From Dorea sp. 5-2 (GTDB lineage: Bacteria > Bacillota > Clostridia > Lachnospirales > Lachnospiraceae): a stretch of DNA of 64,000 bases. Positions 34,214 to 43,052 of this stretch are shown in pieces. The DNA lies in assembly GCF_000403455.2 (NCBI RefSeq), contig NZ_KE159770.1, positions 256,474-320,473 of the forward strand, given 5' to 3'. The notes beneath the pieces were generated by a model that did not search any database, was not told where the DNA came from, and was given only the letters and a program-made list of their open reading frames with translations. The translations under genes and the position numbers were made by a program. Positions within the stretch are counted from its first letter, which is position 1. Each line of letters begins with the position of its first letter.

Positions 34214-35230
34214 CTATTTTTCAATAATTTCACGTGAAATTCCAAGATGCTGATATGCGCTCTCCGTTACGATCCTTCCCCTCGGCGTTCTCTGGATAAA
34301 TCCATTCTTAAGAAGATATGGCTCATACACATCTTCGATCGTCCCCGAATCTTCGCCGATCGCGGCTGCCAGAGTATCTAGTCCCACCGGGCCGCCCATG
34401 AACTTCTCGATCATCACAAGCAAGAGGCTTCGGTCCGTCTGGTCCAACCCTTCCCTATCTACATCCAGAAGATCCAGAGCATAATTCGCCACTTCTTCCG
34501 TGACATATCCGTCGTATTTCACCTGGGCAAAATCCCGCACACGCTTAAGCAGCCGGTTCGCAAGCCTTGGGGTTCCTCTTGACCGCCTTGCCAGCGCATA
34601 GGCTCCGTTCACATCGATCCCGACCTCCAGGACCTCCGCCGACCGCAGTATGATCGACTTCAATTCCTCTATCGTATAGAATTCCATCCGGTTGATCACT
34701 CCAAACCGATCCCGCAAAGGCGCCGTCAGCATTCCCGCCCTTGTCGTAGCCCCTACCAGTGTGAACTTCGGCAAGTCCAGTCGGATAGCCCTTGCGCTTG
34801 CTCCTTTCCCGATCATAATATCGATCGCATAATCTTCCATCGCCGGATAAAGGACCTCTTCCACCTGTCTGTTCAGCCTGTGTATCTCATCTACAAATAA
34901 GACGTCCCCCTCCTGAAGATTGTTCAGGATCGCCGCCATCTCCCCCGGCTTCTCGATCGCAGGCCCCGAGGTGATCTTAATATTCACATTCATCTCATTG
35001 GCGATGATTCCCGCAAGCGTCGTCTTTCCAAGCCCCGGCGGCCCATAGAACAGCACATGGTCCAAAGGCTCCTTTCTCGCCTTTGCCGCTTCGATATAGA
35101 TCTTCAAAGTCTCCTTTGCTTTCTCCTGCCCCACATAATCTTCCAATAACTGCGGACGCAGATGCCCCTCTATCTTGACGTCTTCTTCCAGATTCTCCGT
35201 TGTTATAATTCGTCTGCCCATGCCAGCCAA
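34214..35230 (-). CDS. ruvB: Holliday junction helicase RuvB
   Basis: The frame opens at TTG (35230); an ATG at 35221 is an alternative and neither has a clear ribosome binding site. The ~338-aa product has Walker A (GPPGLGKTT), Walker B (LFVDEIHRLN), sensor 1 (GATTRAG), the Arg finger segment and the C-terminal winged helix (GFIQRTPRGRIVTESAYQHL). It forms the hexameric motor of RuvAB. It is 72 bp after ruvA. Confidence 0.97.
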   Translation of the reverse strand: MAGMGRRIITTENLEEDVKIEGHLRPQLLEDYVGQEKAKETLKIYIEAAKARKEPLDHVLFYGPPGLGKTTLAGIIANEMNVNIKITSGPAIEKPGEMAAILNNLQEGDVLFVDEIHRLNRQVEEVLYPAMEDYAIDIMIGKGASARAIRLDLPKFTLVGATTRAGMLTAPLRDRFGVINRMEFYTIEELKSIILRSAEVLEVGIDVNGAYALARRSRGTPRLANRLLKRVRDFAQVKYDGYVTEEVANYALDLLDVDREGLDQTDRSLLLVMIEKFMGGPVGLDTLAAAIGEDSGTIEDVYEPYLLKNGFIQRTPRGRIVTESAYQHLGISREIIEK

Positions 35231-35302
35231 CTCACTCTCATCCTAATATAGTCTCTCCATTATATCCGTCTGTCACTGTCGTCACTTCCGCACTCCCCTT
35301 CA

Positions 35303-35920
35303 TCAAAGCGCCATATACTTGAGCGCAAGCTTCAACACATCTTCGACCTCTGTAGATTCTTGGATCTCTACCTTCCTTACCGCTTTTAACGCCTCCGTAC
35401 TTCCATACCCAAGCGCCACCAGCGCCTGGACAGCCTCGCTTTGTATCTCACCGTAGACGGCTGTCTCCCCCGGAACCTCTGCCTCCGTTCCTGCTGCTAT
35501 GTGGTCCAGGGCATCTTCTAACTTAAGCTTGTCTCTTAATTCCAGGATCATCTTCTCCGCAGTCTTCTTACCGATTCCCGGCGCCGCACAGATTGCTTTC
35601 ACATCGTTTGAAAGTACCGCAAAGCGCAGATCATCCGGGCTTAAGGCTGACAAGATCCCTAACCCGCCCTTAGGACCGATACCATTTACTCCGATCAACA
35701 GCCGAAATACCGTCAGGTCGTCTCTTGTCAGAAAGCCATACAATTGCATCGCGTCTTCTTTCACATTCAGATACGTATGGATCTTCACTTCCCTGCCCAC
35801 AGGCGGCAGCTTCCCCATAGCCCTGCCCGGCATGAAGACTCCGTAGCCGACGCCGCCTACGTCGATGATCGCCTTATCTTCCTCCAGCGCTGCAAGAACT
35901 CCTCTCAGATATGATATCAT
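35303..35920 (-). CDS. ruvA: Holliday junction helicase subunit RuvA
   Basis: The 205-aa product has the OB fold (domain I), the two HhH motifs (LLIGVNGIGPKGGLGILS, AICAAPGIGKKTAEKMILEL) and domain III (ALVALGYGSTEALKAV). It binds the junction and loads RuvB. First gene of the ruvAB pair and 10 bp after the Gx transporter gene. Confidence 0.97.
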   Translation of the reverse strand: MISYLRGVLAALEEDKAIIDVGGVGYGVFMPGRAMGKLPPVGREVKIHTYLNVKEDAMQLYGFLTRDDLTVFRLLIGVNGIGPKGGLGILSALSPDDLRFAVLSNDVKAICAAPGIGKKTAEKMILELRDKLKLEDALDHIAAGTEAEVPGETAVYGEIQSEAVQALVALGYGSTEALKAVRKVEIQESTEVEDVLKLALKYMAL

Positions 35921-35930
35921 AATTTCCTCC

Positions 35931-36419
35931 TTATCCCATATTCACCAAACGTTTCAGCATCTCGTTCGCCGCAATTCCTATTACAGATCCCGCCAACATT
36001 CCCGCCAGCAGAAGGACCGGCAGATAATAAGCCACGCGGAACGTCTCAACCACCAGCATCGCCACGATCAGCTGGCCGATATTGTGGGCGATCCCGCCGG
36101 CAATACTGATCCCGATCACACTGAAGCCTCCGGCTCTCTTAAGCAGCGCCATAACAGCCAGGCTTAAGACGCCGCCTGACAGGCTGTACAGGATACTAAA
36201 ATAATTTCCAAAGATAAAGCCTGACAGCACGACCCTCACAACCGAGAGCAGGAACGCGTCCGAAAGCTTCATCTTATATAACGCGATCACAATGACCAGA
36301 TTCGCAAGCCCAAGCTTCACGCCCTGAATGCCGAAGTTCACCGGTATCAATGTCTCCACATAACTAAAGATCAGTGCAAGCGCCGTAAAAACGCCGAAAT
36401 ATGCCACCTTGCCCTTCAT
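35931..36419 (-). CDS. Gx transporter family protein (Hpre_diP_synt_I)
   Basis: The 162-aa membrane protein (about five segments) has VETLIPVNFGIQGVKLGLAN and GGIAHNIGQL, the pattern of the group once called heptaprenyl diphosphate synthase component I and now seen as an ECF-S-like transporter. The adjacent NusG-II gene is its usual partner in Clostridia. Confidence 0.85.
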   Translation of the reverse strand: MKGKVAYFGVFTALALIFSYVETLIPVNFGIQGVKLGLANLVIVIALYKMKLSDAFLLSVVRVVLSGFIFGNYFSILYSLSGGVLSLAVMALLKRAGGFSVIGISIAGGIAHNIGQLIVAMLVVETFRVAYYLPVLLLAGMLAGSVIGIAANEMLKRLVNMG

Positions 36420-36431
36420 ACCGGAATCCTC

Positions 36432-36803
36432 CTAATTCGTCACTGCATCGTATTCACTTTCTTCTTTCGACTCCACTTCCACAACAACACGGTTCGGAAG
36501 GCAGATAATGCTTTCATGGTTCTTTGATACCGGCTTCTGGTTGACACAGAGCTGATCCGGACAATCGGCTTTCACCATATCCGCTTCCCCATTCTTGATC
36601 CTGAGAATATTCGTCCCTTCATTGATCTCAATCTCTTTATCTTCAGACAGACTGTATACACCCTGTATCGCCCCATTCACCTTGATCACGGCTCTATTCG
36701 CGCCGCTTCCGCCAATATATGTCCGGATCAGAAACGTAAGCCCGATGACACACAGGATGATCAGGATCAGAATCAAGTCTTTTTTCTTCAATCCTCTTCC
36801 CAT
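36432..36803 (-). CDS. NusG domain II-containing secreted/membrane protein
   Basis: The ATG at 36803 has AGAGG 8 nt upstream. The 123-aa product has an N-terminal membrane segment (LILILIILCVIGLTFLI) and an extracytoplasmic NusG-II domain (ILRIKNGEADMVKADCPDQL, ICLPNRVVVEV), with two cysteines in CPDQLC. The function is unknown. It pairs with the Gx transporter and is often near apbE and rnf genes. Confidence 0.85.
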   Translation of the reverse strand: MGRGLKKKDLILILIILCVIGLTFLIRTYIGGSGANRAVIKVNGAIQGVYSLSEDKEIEINEGTNILRIKNGEADMVKADCPDQLCVNQKPVSKNHESIICLPNRVVVEVESKEESEYDAVTN

Positions 36804-36874
36804 ACCCTCCACCTCTTCTTTTCTCTACGCATTATTCTAACACAAGAAATCCTTCTCTTCAACCACATGTTCGA

Positions 36875-36902
36875 TTGCATATCTTCTTTTTTGTGGTATA
36901 CT
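36875..36902 (+). promoter_or_regulatory. Promoter of apbE
   Basis: TTGCAT (36875-36880), 16-bp spacer, TATACT (36897-36902). The ATG is 74 bp downstream. Confidence 0.65.
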
Positions 36903-36975
36903 GTACCTGGAGCGTGTAAACTATACAGGAAAGACATGTTCTAATATGCCACTACAAATTTATATGAGGTGTTTC

Positions 36976-37959
36976 ATGAATAAAAGATTAACCGCACTAC
37001 TTATATCTGTTCTTTTGCTCTTATCCGGCTGCTCGGGGCTTCCTCAAAAGAAGAGCCAGGTCTACACGGATACACTTTTTGACACAGTGGTACGTATTGA
37101 GATCATCGACTCTGCCAGTGAAGAAGTACTGAAGGGATGCAAGGAGATCTGCCGAAAATACGACGCCATGTTCTCCAACAAAACCGAAGACAGTGAGATC
37201 TCGCAGATCAACAATGCAGGCGGCAACCCCGTCGAAGTATCCCCGGAGACAGTCACTTTGATCAAGAAGGCGATCTACTACAGCGACCTGTCAAACGGAG
37301 TCTTTGACATCACCATCGCCCCCGTATCCAATCTGTGGGACTTCCATTCCGATGAACCTGTTCCTCCTGCTCCTGAGACGGTTGCAGAAGCCGTAAGCCA
37401 TGTGGATTATAAGAATATCCTGATCAAAGACAATACCGTACAGCTTTTGGATCCTTATGCCGCCATTGATGTCGGCGCCATCGCCAAAGGCTATATCGCA
37501 GACAGGCTGAAAGAATATCTGAAAGACCACGGCATCCGCCGCGCGATCATTGATCTGGGCGGCAACGTGCTTGCCATGGGCAAGAAATTAGACGGGTCTG
37601 ATTATAATATCGGGATCCAGAAACCTTTTGACCGCACCGGAGAGCCGATCACCTCTGTCCGCCTGTCAAATAAATCCATCGTAACATCCGGTACTTATCA
37701 GCGCTATTTCGAATCGGAAGGCAGCATGTACCACCACATACTGGATCCGCATACCGGCTACCCCTGTGAAAATAACCTTCGCAGCGTCACGATCATCACG
37801 AACTCCTCCCTCACAGCCGACGCACTAAGCACCACCTGTTTCCTTCTCGGCTATGATAAGGGGCTCAGGCTGGTCGATCAGTTGGACAATGTAGACGCCG
37901 TCTTTATCACGGATGATAATGCAATACATTATTCCAAGAACTTTCAGCATAAACAATGA
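36976..37959 (+). CDS. apbE: FAD:protein FMN transferase (ApbE)
   Basis: The ATG at 36976 follows GAGGTG. The 327-aa lipoprotein (lipobox LLSGC) has the ApbE features: SNKTEDSEISQIN, DVGAIAKGYIAD, IDLGGNVLAMG and the HHILDPHTGYP motif with the metal-binding Asp and Ser/Thr in the TADALSTTCF loop. It attaches FMN to threonine residues of RnfD and RnfG, both coded 2-7 kb away. Topology fits, as those flavinylation sites face outside. Confidence 0.95.
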   Translation: MNKRLTALLISVLLLLSGCSGLPQKKSQVYTDTLFDTVVRIEIIDSASEEVLKGCKEICRKYDAMFSNKTEDSEISQINNAGGNPVEVSPETVTLIKKAIYYSDLSNGVFDITIAPVSNLWDFHSDEPVPPAPETVAEAVSHVDYKNILIKDNTVQLLDPYAAIDVGAIAKGYIADRLKEYLKDHGIRRAIIDLGGNVLAMGKKLDGSDYNIGIQKPFDRTGEPITSVRLSNKSIVTSGTYQRYFESEGSMYHHILDPHTGYPCENNLRSVTIITNSSLTADALSTTCFLLGYDKGLRLVDQLDNVDAVFITDDNAIHYSKNFQHKQ

Positions 37960-37996
37960 TCCGGTACAAACCGACGATCCTAAAAACACAAAAAGC

Positions 37997-38024
37997 CGGG
38001 AAGCAACGATTACCGTGCTTCCCG
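37997..38024 (-). terminator. Terminator of the Q/N-rich protein gene
   Basis: CGGGAAGCA and TGCTTCCCG are perfect 9-bp arms; on the minus strand GGCTTTTTGTGTTTTT follows. It may also limit apbE read-through. Confidence 0.8.
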
Positions 38025-38060
38025 ATCAACGTGTCCTTAACTTAAAGTCAAACAAATTCT

Positions 38061-38723
38061 TTAGTAAAAAGCTCCCGAACCAACTGCGCCAAATATCATC
38101 GTACCAAATAAAACCACAAAGATCAGATAGACTGCAAGCACGATCCCCATAATGATCAGTTGGGCGCGGCAGAAATTCCTCCGGTTAATGTTCGTAGTCT
38201 TGCTGAACGCCCAGATGAAATAAATGATAATCCCGAAACATGGGACCATCGCCGCCAGCAGGGTAAGGATCCAGTCACCCATGGACATCGGAGACGTATC
38301 CTGTCCCTGTCCGTAGGAATTATAATTCCCGGTATTATAACTATAGTTGTCCTGATAATTATAATGATTCGGCTGGTAATTATTCTGCTGGTCATATCCA
38401 TTCTGCTGGCCATAATTATAACTATTCGAGCTATTCGCCTGATTCTGCTGATTATAATATTGCTGCTGATTATAATTATAGGCACTCTGGTCATTCTGGT
38501 TCCCATACTGATACTGCTGGCCGCCGTAGGGCTGCTGTCCCGCATTCGGATCCGTGTACTGACGTCCGGCGTTCGGATCTGTATACTGCTGTCCTGCATC
38601 TGATCCCGCCTGCGTTGTATTAGAATCCGCATTCTGTCCTTCACCATCCGGCTTTTTAGACAGATTCACCGGGGCGCCCGGGGTGTTGTCTTCTTTTGGT
38701 GTATTTTCAAAATTATTGTCCAT
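38061..38723 (-). CDS. Q/N/Y-rich membrane protein
   Basis: The 220-aa product has a long low-complexity region (about 40-140) rich in Gln, Asn, Tyr and Gly, with a repeated QYTDPNAG block near residues 47-62 and stretches such as NYNQQQYYNQQNQ. Two C-terminal membrane helices follow (GDWILTLLAAMVPCFGIIIY, IIMGIVLAVYLIFVVLFG). The membrane part resembles small DUF4190/DUF4870-like proteins. No function can be given. The N-terminal region should face the cytoplasm or be disordered. Confidence 0.7.
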   Translation of the reverse strand: MDNNFENTPKEDNTPGAPVNLSKKPDGEGQNADSNTTQAGSDAGQQYTDPNAGRQYTDPNAGQQPYGGQQYQYGNQNDQSAYNYNQQQYYNQQNQANSSNSYNYGQQNGYDQQNNYQPNHYNYQDNYSYNTGNYNSYGQGQDTSPMSMGDWILTLLAAMVPCFGIIIYFIWAFSKTTNINRRNFCRAQLIIMGIVLAVYLIFVVLFGTMIFGAVGSGAFY

Positions 38724-38799
38724 AGTAATATCCTCCTCGTAAAACGCTTATTACTTACTCGTTTATTCTACCACGGAAAGCGGGTAATTTCAATCACTT

Positions 38800-39261
38800 C
38801 TAAAGTATAATCCAACCCGCAAGTATACGCAGCAGGTTCCGTCTATAATAACTCATAGGCGGATCTCCGGGAAAGTAATTCGCCATCCTCCATATATAGA
38901 ATATCACCATCCCGATCATCAGCAGAAGCAGGAAGGCATTCAGATATTTCCCCATCTTCTGCTTTCTGACATAACGGTTCCACCCGAACATCCCTGCATA
39001 CACAACGATCAGATAGATAAAGGGATGCATCCGAAACGCCCCTGTAAAATCCAACCGAAGCAGCCGGAATCCGGCTCTTGTAAGCCCGCACCCCGGACAG
39101 GGGAATCCTGTGATCATCACCATCGGGCACAGGCTGTACAGATACTTCAAGCCCAATACAAAATAGGCGATTATCAACATAATCGCCCATCTTATATCCT
39201 TGATATCTTTCCACAACAGCAAGAAAGCCTCATAGATCGTCTGTCTGAAAGTTCGTCTCAT
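38800..39261 (-). CDS. DUF2752 membrane protein
   Basis: The ATG at 39261 is 9 nt after AGGAAG; one at 39267 is only 3 nt away. The ~153-aa product has the DUF2752 signature CPMVMITGFPCPGCGLTRAG (CPxCGxTR) between membrane segments, and a second region with HPFIYL. The function of the family is unknown. It lies 40 bp after the end of rnfB on the same strand. Confidence 0.85.
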   Translation of the reverse strand: MRRTFRQTIYEAFLLLWKDIKDIRWAIMLIIAYFVLGLKYLYSLCPMVMITGFPCPGCGLTRAGFRLLRLDFTGAFRMHPFIYLIVVYAGMFGWNRYVRKQKMGKYLNAFLLLLMIGMVIFYIWRMANYFPGDPPMSYYRRNLLRILAGWIIL

Positions 39262-39306
39262 ATCCATACACTTCCTATCTGCTATCTGTCAAAACATCGC
39301 TTTTTA

Positions 39307-40098
39307 TTACATAATACATTTCTTCGGACACTTCTCCGCACATTTGCCGCAGTCCGTACATTTCTCCGGATCAATATGTGCAACGTTGCCCTCTACCTTA
39401 ATGGCGTCAGACTCACAGACCTTCTCGCACATCTTACATCCGATACATCCCACGGAACAAGCCTTCATCACATCCTTGCCCTTATCATGAGAGCTGCACT
39501 GCACCAGATGCTTCTGGTCATACGGCACAAGCTCAATAAGCTTCTTCGGACATGCGGCGATACACTTACTGCAAGCCTTACATTCTTCCTTATCCACGAC
39601 GGCAACCCCGTCCACGATATGGATGGCGTCAAACGGACATGCCTTCACACAGCTTCCCTCGCCAAGACATCCATAATTACAGGACTTCGGGCCTCCCGCC
39701 TGCATCATGTTCACCATGATGCAATCATTGAGTCCATGATACTCATAGTCCTTGCCCGCCTTATCACAGGTTCCCGCACATTTGACGAATGCAACCTGAC
39801 GTGCCTGGGAGCCGGCTTCCACGCCCATGATGGCGCCGATCTTCTCCGCTACCGGAGCGCCGCCTACCGGGCATCCGCTGATCTCCGCCTCGCCCTTGAC
39901 GATCGCCGCCGCAAGGCCGGAGCATCCCGCGTAACCGCATCCGCCGCAGTTATTTCCCGGAAGCACACCCGTGATAGCTTCTTCTCTCTCATCTACCTCT
40001 ACCGCAAATTTCTTGCCTGCCACACCAAGGAACACACCAATGAATAAACCGGTGCCGCCCACGATCACAGCAGCAATTATAATACCTGTAACACTCAT
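39307..40098 (-). CDS. rnfB: Rnf complex subunit RnfB (ferredoxin-like)
   Basis: The 263-aa product starts with a membrane anchor (IIIAAVIVGGTGLFIGVFLG), then a 4Fe-4S domain (NNCGGCGYAGCSGLA), then several ferredoxin-type cluster motifs (CVKACPFDAIHI, CKACSKCIAACPKKL, CKMCEKVCESDAI, CGKCAEKCPKKC). RnfB takes electrons from ferredoxin. It is the last gene of rnfCDGEAB. Confidence 0.95.
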   Translation of the reverse strand: MSVTGIIIAAVIVGGTGLFIGVFLGVAGKKFAVEVDEREEAITGVLPGNNCGGCGYAGCSGLAAAIVKGEAEISGCPVGGAPVAEKIGAIMGVEAGSQARQVAFVKCAGTCDKAGKDYEYHGLNDCIMVNMMQAGGPKSCNYGCLGEGSCVKACPFDAIHIVDGVAVVDKEECKACSKCIAACPKKLIELVPYDQKHLVQCSSHDKGKDVMKACSVGCIGCKMCEKVCESDAIKVEGNVAHIDPEKCTDCGKCAEKCPKKCIM

Positions 40099-40112
40099 CG
40101 TTACGCTCCCTT

Positions 40113-40688
40113 CTATATCAGTCCAGAGAATCCACAGAACGCAATAGCCATAAGAGTGGCTGTCACCAGCACGATCGGCGTTCCCTGGAAGGACTCAGAA
40201 ATGTCATTATACTCAATCTTCTCGCGGATTCCCGCCATGATCACGATAGCGATCAGGAATCCTATAGATGTTCCGATACCATAGATCACACCCTGAAGGA
40301 TATTATATTCCTTCTGCACGTTGGTCAGCGCAACGCCGAGAACGGCACAGTTGGTCGTGATCAGAGGAAGGTACACGCCAAGCGCATTATACAGCGGCGG
40401 CATCGCCTTCTTCAGGAACATCTCTACGAACTGAACCAGCGCCGCAATGATCAGGATGAACACTATGGTCTGCAGATATTCAAATCCCAGCGGCGACAAT
40501 ATAAACTTATAGATCAATCCCGTGACAAATGAGGCTATGGTGATAACGAACACTACCGCTCCGCCCATACCTGCCGCCGTATCCACCTTCTTGGATACGC
40601 CAAGGAACGGACAGATCCCCAAAAACTGGCTGAGTACAACGTTATTCACAAGGGCTGATCCTATTGCAATAATCAATAATTCTTTCAT
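40113..40688 (-). CDS. rnfA: Rnf complex subunit RnfA
   Basis: The 191-aa membrane protein has six helices and the NVVLSQFLGICPFLGVS and PLITTNCAVLGVAL segments that carry the Cys ligands of the membrane Fe-S centre shared with RnfE. Spacing of 14 bp on each side places it in the operon. Confidence 0.95.
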   Translation of the reverse strand: MKELLIIAIGSALVNNVVLSQFLGICPFLGVSKKVDTAAGMGGAVVFVITIASFVTGLIYKFILSPLGFEYLQTIVFILIIAALVQFVEMFLKKAMPPLYNALGVYLPLITTNCAVLGVALTNVQKEYNILQGVIYGIGTSIGFLIAIVIMAGIREKIEYNDISESFQGTPIVLVTATLMAIAFCGFSGLI

Positions 40689-40701
40689 CTATGTACTCCT
40701 C

Positions 40702-41427
40702 CTACTTTTCATTTCCCGTCGGGAAGATCTTACCGCCGCACGCACTGTTACCGCAGGAAGCACAGCCTTCTTGGCATCCCGTCGATCCTACCGCCTTCTT
40801 CCCCTTCTTCGCCGCATTGATCTTTGCCTTGTTCTGCAAAGCTACAAGGAACGCAAGCACCAGGAACGCTCCCGGAGGAAGGATGAAGATCGTAACCGGA
40901 ACATATCCTCCCTTCCCCGCCGCAGCATCTGCTAACGGAAGGATCTGCTGTCCGAAGACCGCGCCGGTACCGATCAGTTCACGTACCATACCGATCGCCG
41001 CCAGGCCTACCGTAAATCCAAGGCCCATACCGATACCGTCGAAGATGGACGGCAGCACCGGGTTCTTAGAAGCGTAACTCTCCGCACGGCCAAGAATGAT
41101 ACAGTTTACCACGATCAGCGGAATATAAAGTCCAAGTGAATCATAAAGACTTGGAACAAAGCCTTGCAGCAGGAACTGTACAATGGTTACAAAGGATGCC
41201 ACAACTACGATGAACGCCGGCATTCTGACAGAATCCGGAATGATCTTACGCAGCATGGAGATCAGCATATTCGACAGCACAAGCACGACTGTCGTAGACA
41301 GTCCCATACCTACGCCGTTAACGGCGGACGTCGTAACCGCCAAGGTCGGACACATACCCAGCATCAGAACGAAGGTAGGGTTTTCTTTGACCAGGCCGTT
41401 ATAGATTCTTTCGGTACAATTATTCAT
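40702..41427 (-). CDS. rnfE: Rnf complex subunit RnfE
   Basis: The 241-aa membrane protein has the RnfE core (NPTFVLMLGMCPTLAVTTSA, PLIVVNCIILGRAE) with conserved Cys. After the last helix it has a tail of about 40 residues ending in a Cys-rich segment (GCQEGCASCGNSACGG). The tail is not in typical RnfE and may bind a metal or cluster on the cytoplasmic side. Confidence 0.93.
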   Translation of the reverse strand: MNNCTERIYNGLVKENPTFVLMLGMCPTLAVTTSAVNGVGMGLSTTVVLVLSNMLISMLRKIIPDSVRMPAFIVVVASFVTIVQFLLQGFVPSLYDSLGLYIPLIVVNCIILGRAESYASKNPVLPSIFDGIGMGLGFTVGLAAIGMVRELIGTGAVFGQQILPLADAAAGKGGYVPVTIFILPPGAFLVLAFLVALQNKAKINAAKKGKKAVGSTGCQEGCASCGNSACGGKIFPTGNEK

Positions 41428-41445
41428 CTTACTACCTCCTATTCC

Positions 41446-42027
41446 TTATTGAAATACAGCCTGATAATATCCAAGCGCCGCATTGACGGCTCCTGTCACG
41501 GATCTGGATGTGATGGTAGCGCCGCTTAACGCGTCGATCGGCTCCCCGTCTCCGCCATCCTTGGATACTACAAACTTCTCTGTCTGTTTTCCTTCATACT
41601 GCCCGTAGAATGCGGGTTCTGCCGCCTTCATACCAAGACCTGCCGTCTCATTGATGGACAGGATGGAAACACCGTTCACCGTACCGTCGCTGGTGATACC
41701 TACCGTGACCGTTATACTGCCGCCGAAACCGTCCTTATCCGTAGCCGTCACTACATATCCCATATCACCTACCGTACAAGCCTCGTCGATGGTTCCGTTG
41801 ACGCCCATATCGGCAAGCGCCTTGCCGGCGGCTTTCTCATCAAGCTCTACCTGCTCAAAATCATTGATATCCGCCTCCGGAAATACCATCTGCCATGCTT
41901 CCTTCTTCGCCGTCTCCTGCGCCTGGGCGATCGGAGCCTTCGTGACCTCATATACCAGTCCGAGGCCAAGCCCCGCAACCAGCGTGATCATTGTCAGGAT
42001 CAATGTATTCTTAACTATCTTATTCAT
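41446..42027 (-). CDS. rnfG: Rnf complex subunit RnfG
   Basis: The 193-aa product has an N-terminal membrane helix and an FMN-binding domain with the SGATITS motif, whose threonine is flavinylated by ApbE. Its ATG overlaps the rnfD stop. It faces outside and passes electrons between RnfD and RnfC/B. Confidence 0.95.
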   Translation of the reverse strand: MNKIVKNTLILTMITLVAGLGLGLVYEVTKAPIAQAQETAKKEAWQMVFPEADINDFEQVELDEKAAGKALADMGVNGTIDEACTVGDMGYVVTATDKDGFGGSITVTVGITSDGTVNGVSILSINETAGLGMKAAEPAFYGQYEGKQTEKFVVSKDGGDGEPIDALSGATITSRSVTGAVNAALGYYQAVFQ

Positions 42028-42977
42028 TACTTCTCTCCTCCTTTACCAAATGGCTTTGGAAGAGTAACTCTCTCGATCAACGGCACGATAAGGTTGCTGA
42101 TGATGATCGCATAGGATACACCTTCCGCAGAACCGCCGAAGAGACGGAACAGGCCGGTCAGGATACCAAGAAGCATACCATAGACGATCTGACCCTTCTT
42201 TGTGATCGGTGACGTTACATAATCGGTAGCCATAAACCATGCGCCAAGCATAAGACCGCCTCCGCAAAGATGAGCGGTAATATACTGAGGATCAAAGAAT
42301 CCCACGTCCGGATTCGCAAAATGTCCGAAGATCCCGATGAAAACCACAAAGGTCGCGATATAAGTCCCAGGGATCCGAAGATCGATCACGCCCATAAGGA
42401 TCAGGAAGATCGCGCCGATGATGATGGCGATCACAGAAGTCTCACCGATGGTTCCCGGGATACTGCCAAGCAGCATGCTCATACTGTCTACAGCCTCTCC
42501 GCTTTTTAACTGTGCCAGAGGCGTCGGTCCTGTCACTCCGTCATAGACGAAGGTCGTCATCTGGCTGGTAAATGAGATCAACAGGAAACACCTTGCCCCA
42601 AGAGCCGGGTTCATGAAGTTCTGCCCAAGCCCTCCGAAGAGCTGCTTCACGATCAGGATCGCAAAGATACCGCCGAGCACACCCATCCACCAGGGCGCGG
42701 ATGCCGGCATATTAAGCCCCAAGAGCAATCCGGTGACCACGGCGCTGAAATCGTCTACCGTGATCTTCTTATGCATGAATTTCTCATATATGTATTCTGT
42801 CAGAACCGCGGATGCCGTCGTACAGATCAGCATCACCAGGGCTGGCAGTTTAAAGTTCCATACACCAAAGGCAGAAGCCGGCAACAGTGCGATCGTTACA
42901 TACAGCATGATCTTACCCGATGTATCTTTGGAACGTATATGTGGTGAAGATGACATTTTTAACTTGTTCTCACTCAC
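42027..42977 (-). CDS. rnfD: Rnf complex subunit RnfD
   Basis: The 316-aa membrane protein starts at GTG (42977) after GAGGTG. It has about nine helices and the DGVTGPTPLAQL segment with the expected flavinylated threonine. It is a main part of the Na+ or H+ path in Rnf. Second gene of the operon. Confidence 0.94.
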   Translation of the reverse strand: MSENKLKMSSSPHIRSKDTSGKIMLYVTIALLPASAFGVWNFKLPALVMLICTTASAVLTEYIYEKFMHKKITVDDFSAVVTGLLLGLNMPASAPWWMGVLGGIFAILIVKQLFGGLGQNFMNPALGARCFLLISFTSQMTTFVYDGVTGPTPLAQLKSGEAVDSMSMLLGSIPGTIGETSVIAIIIGAIFLILMGVIDLRIPGTYIATFVVFIGIFGHFANPDVGFFDPQYITAHLCGGGLMLGAWFMATDYVTSPITKKGQIVYGMLLGILTGLFRLFGGSAEGVSYAIIISNLIVPLIERVTLPKPFGKGGEK

Positions 42978-43052
42978 GTTTGTTCACCTCTTCCTCTCTT
43001 TATCATTCTTATCCCCTTCATTCCGATACCCTGCCGGGGATGAATCTCGCTT

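Noticed and set aside
38160..38603. Plus-strand ORF rich in Ile/Val opposite the Q/N-rich gene.
   Set aside because: It is the antisense of Asn/Tyr/Gln codons (aat, tat) read as Ile codons. No ribosome binding site or conserved pattern.
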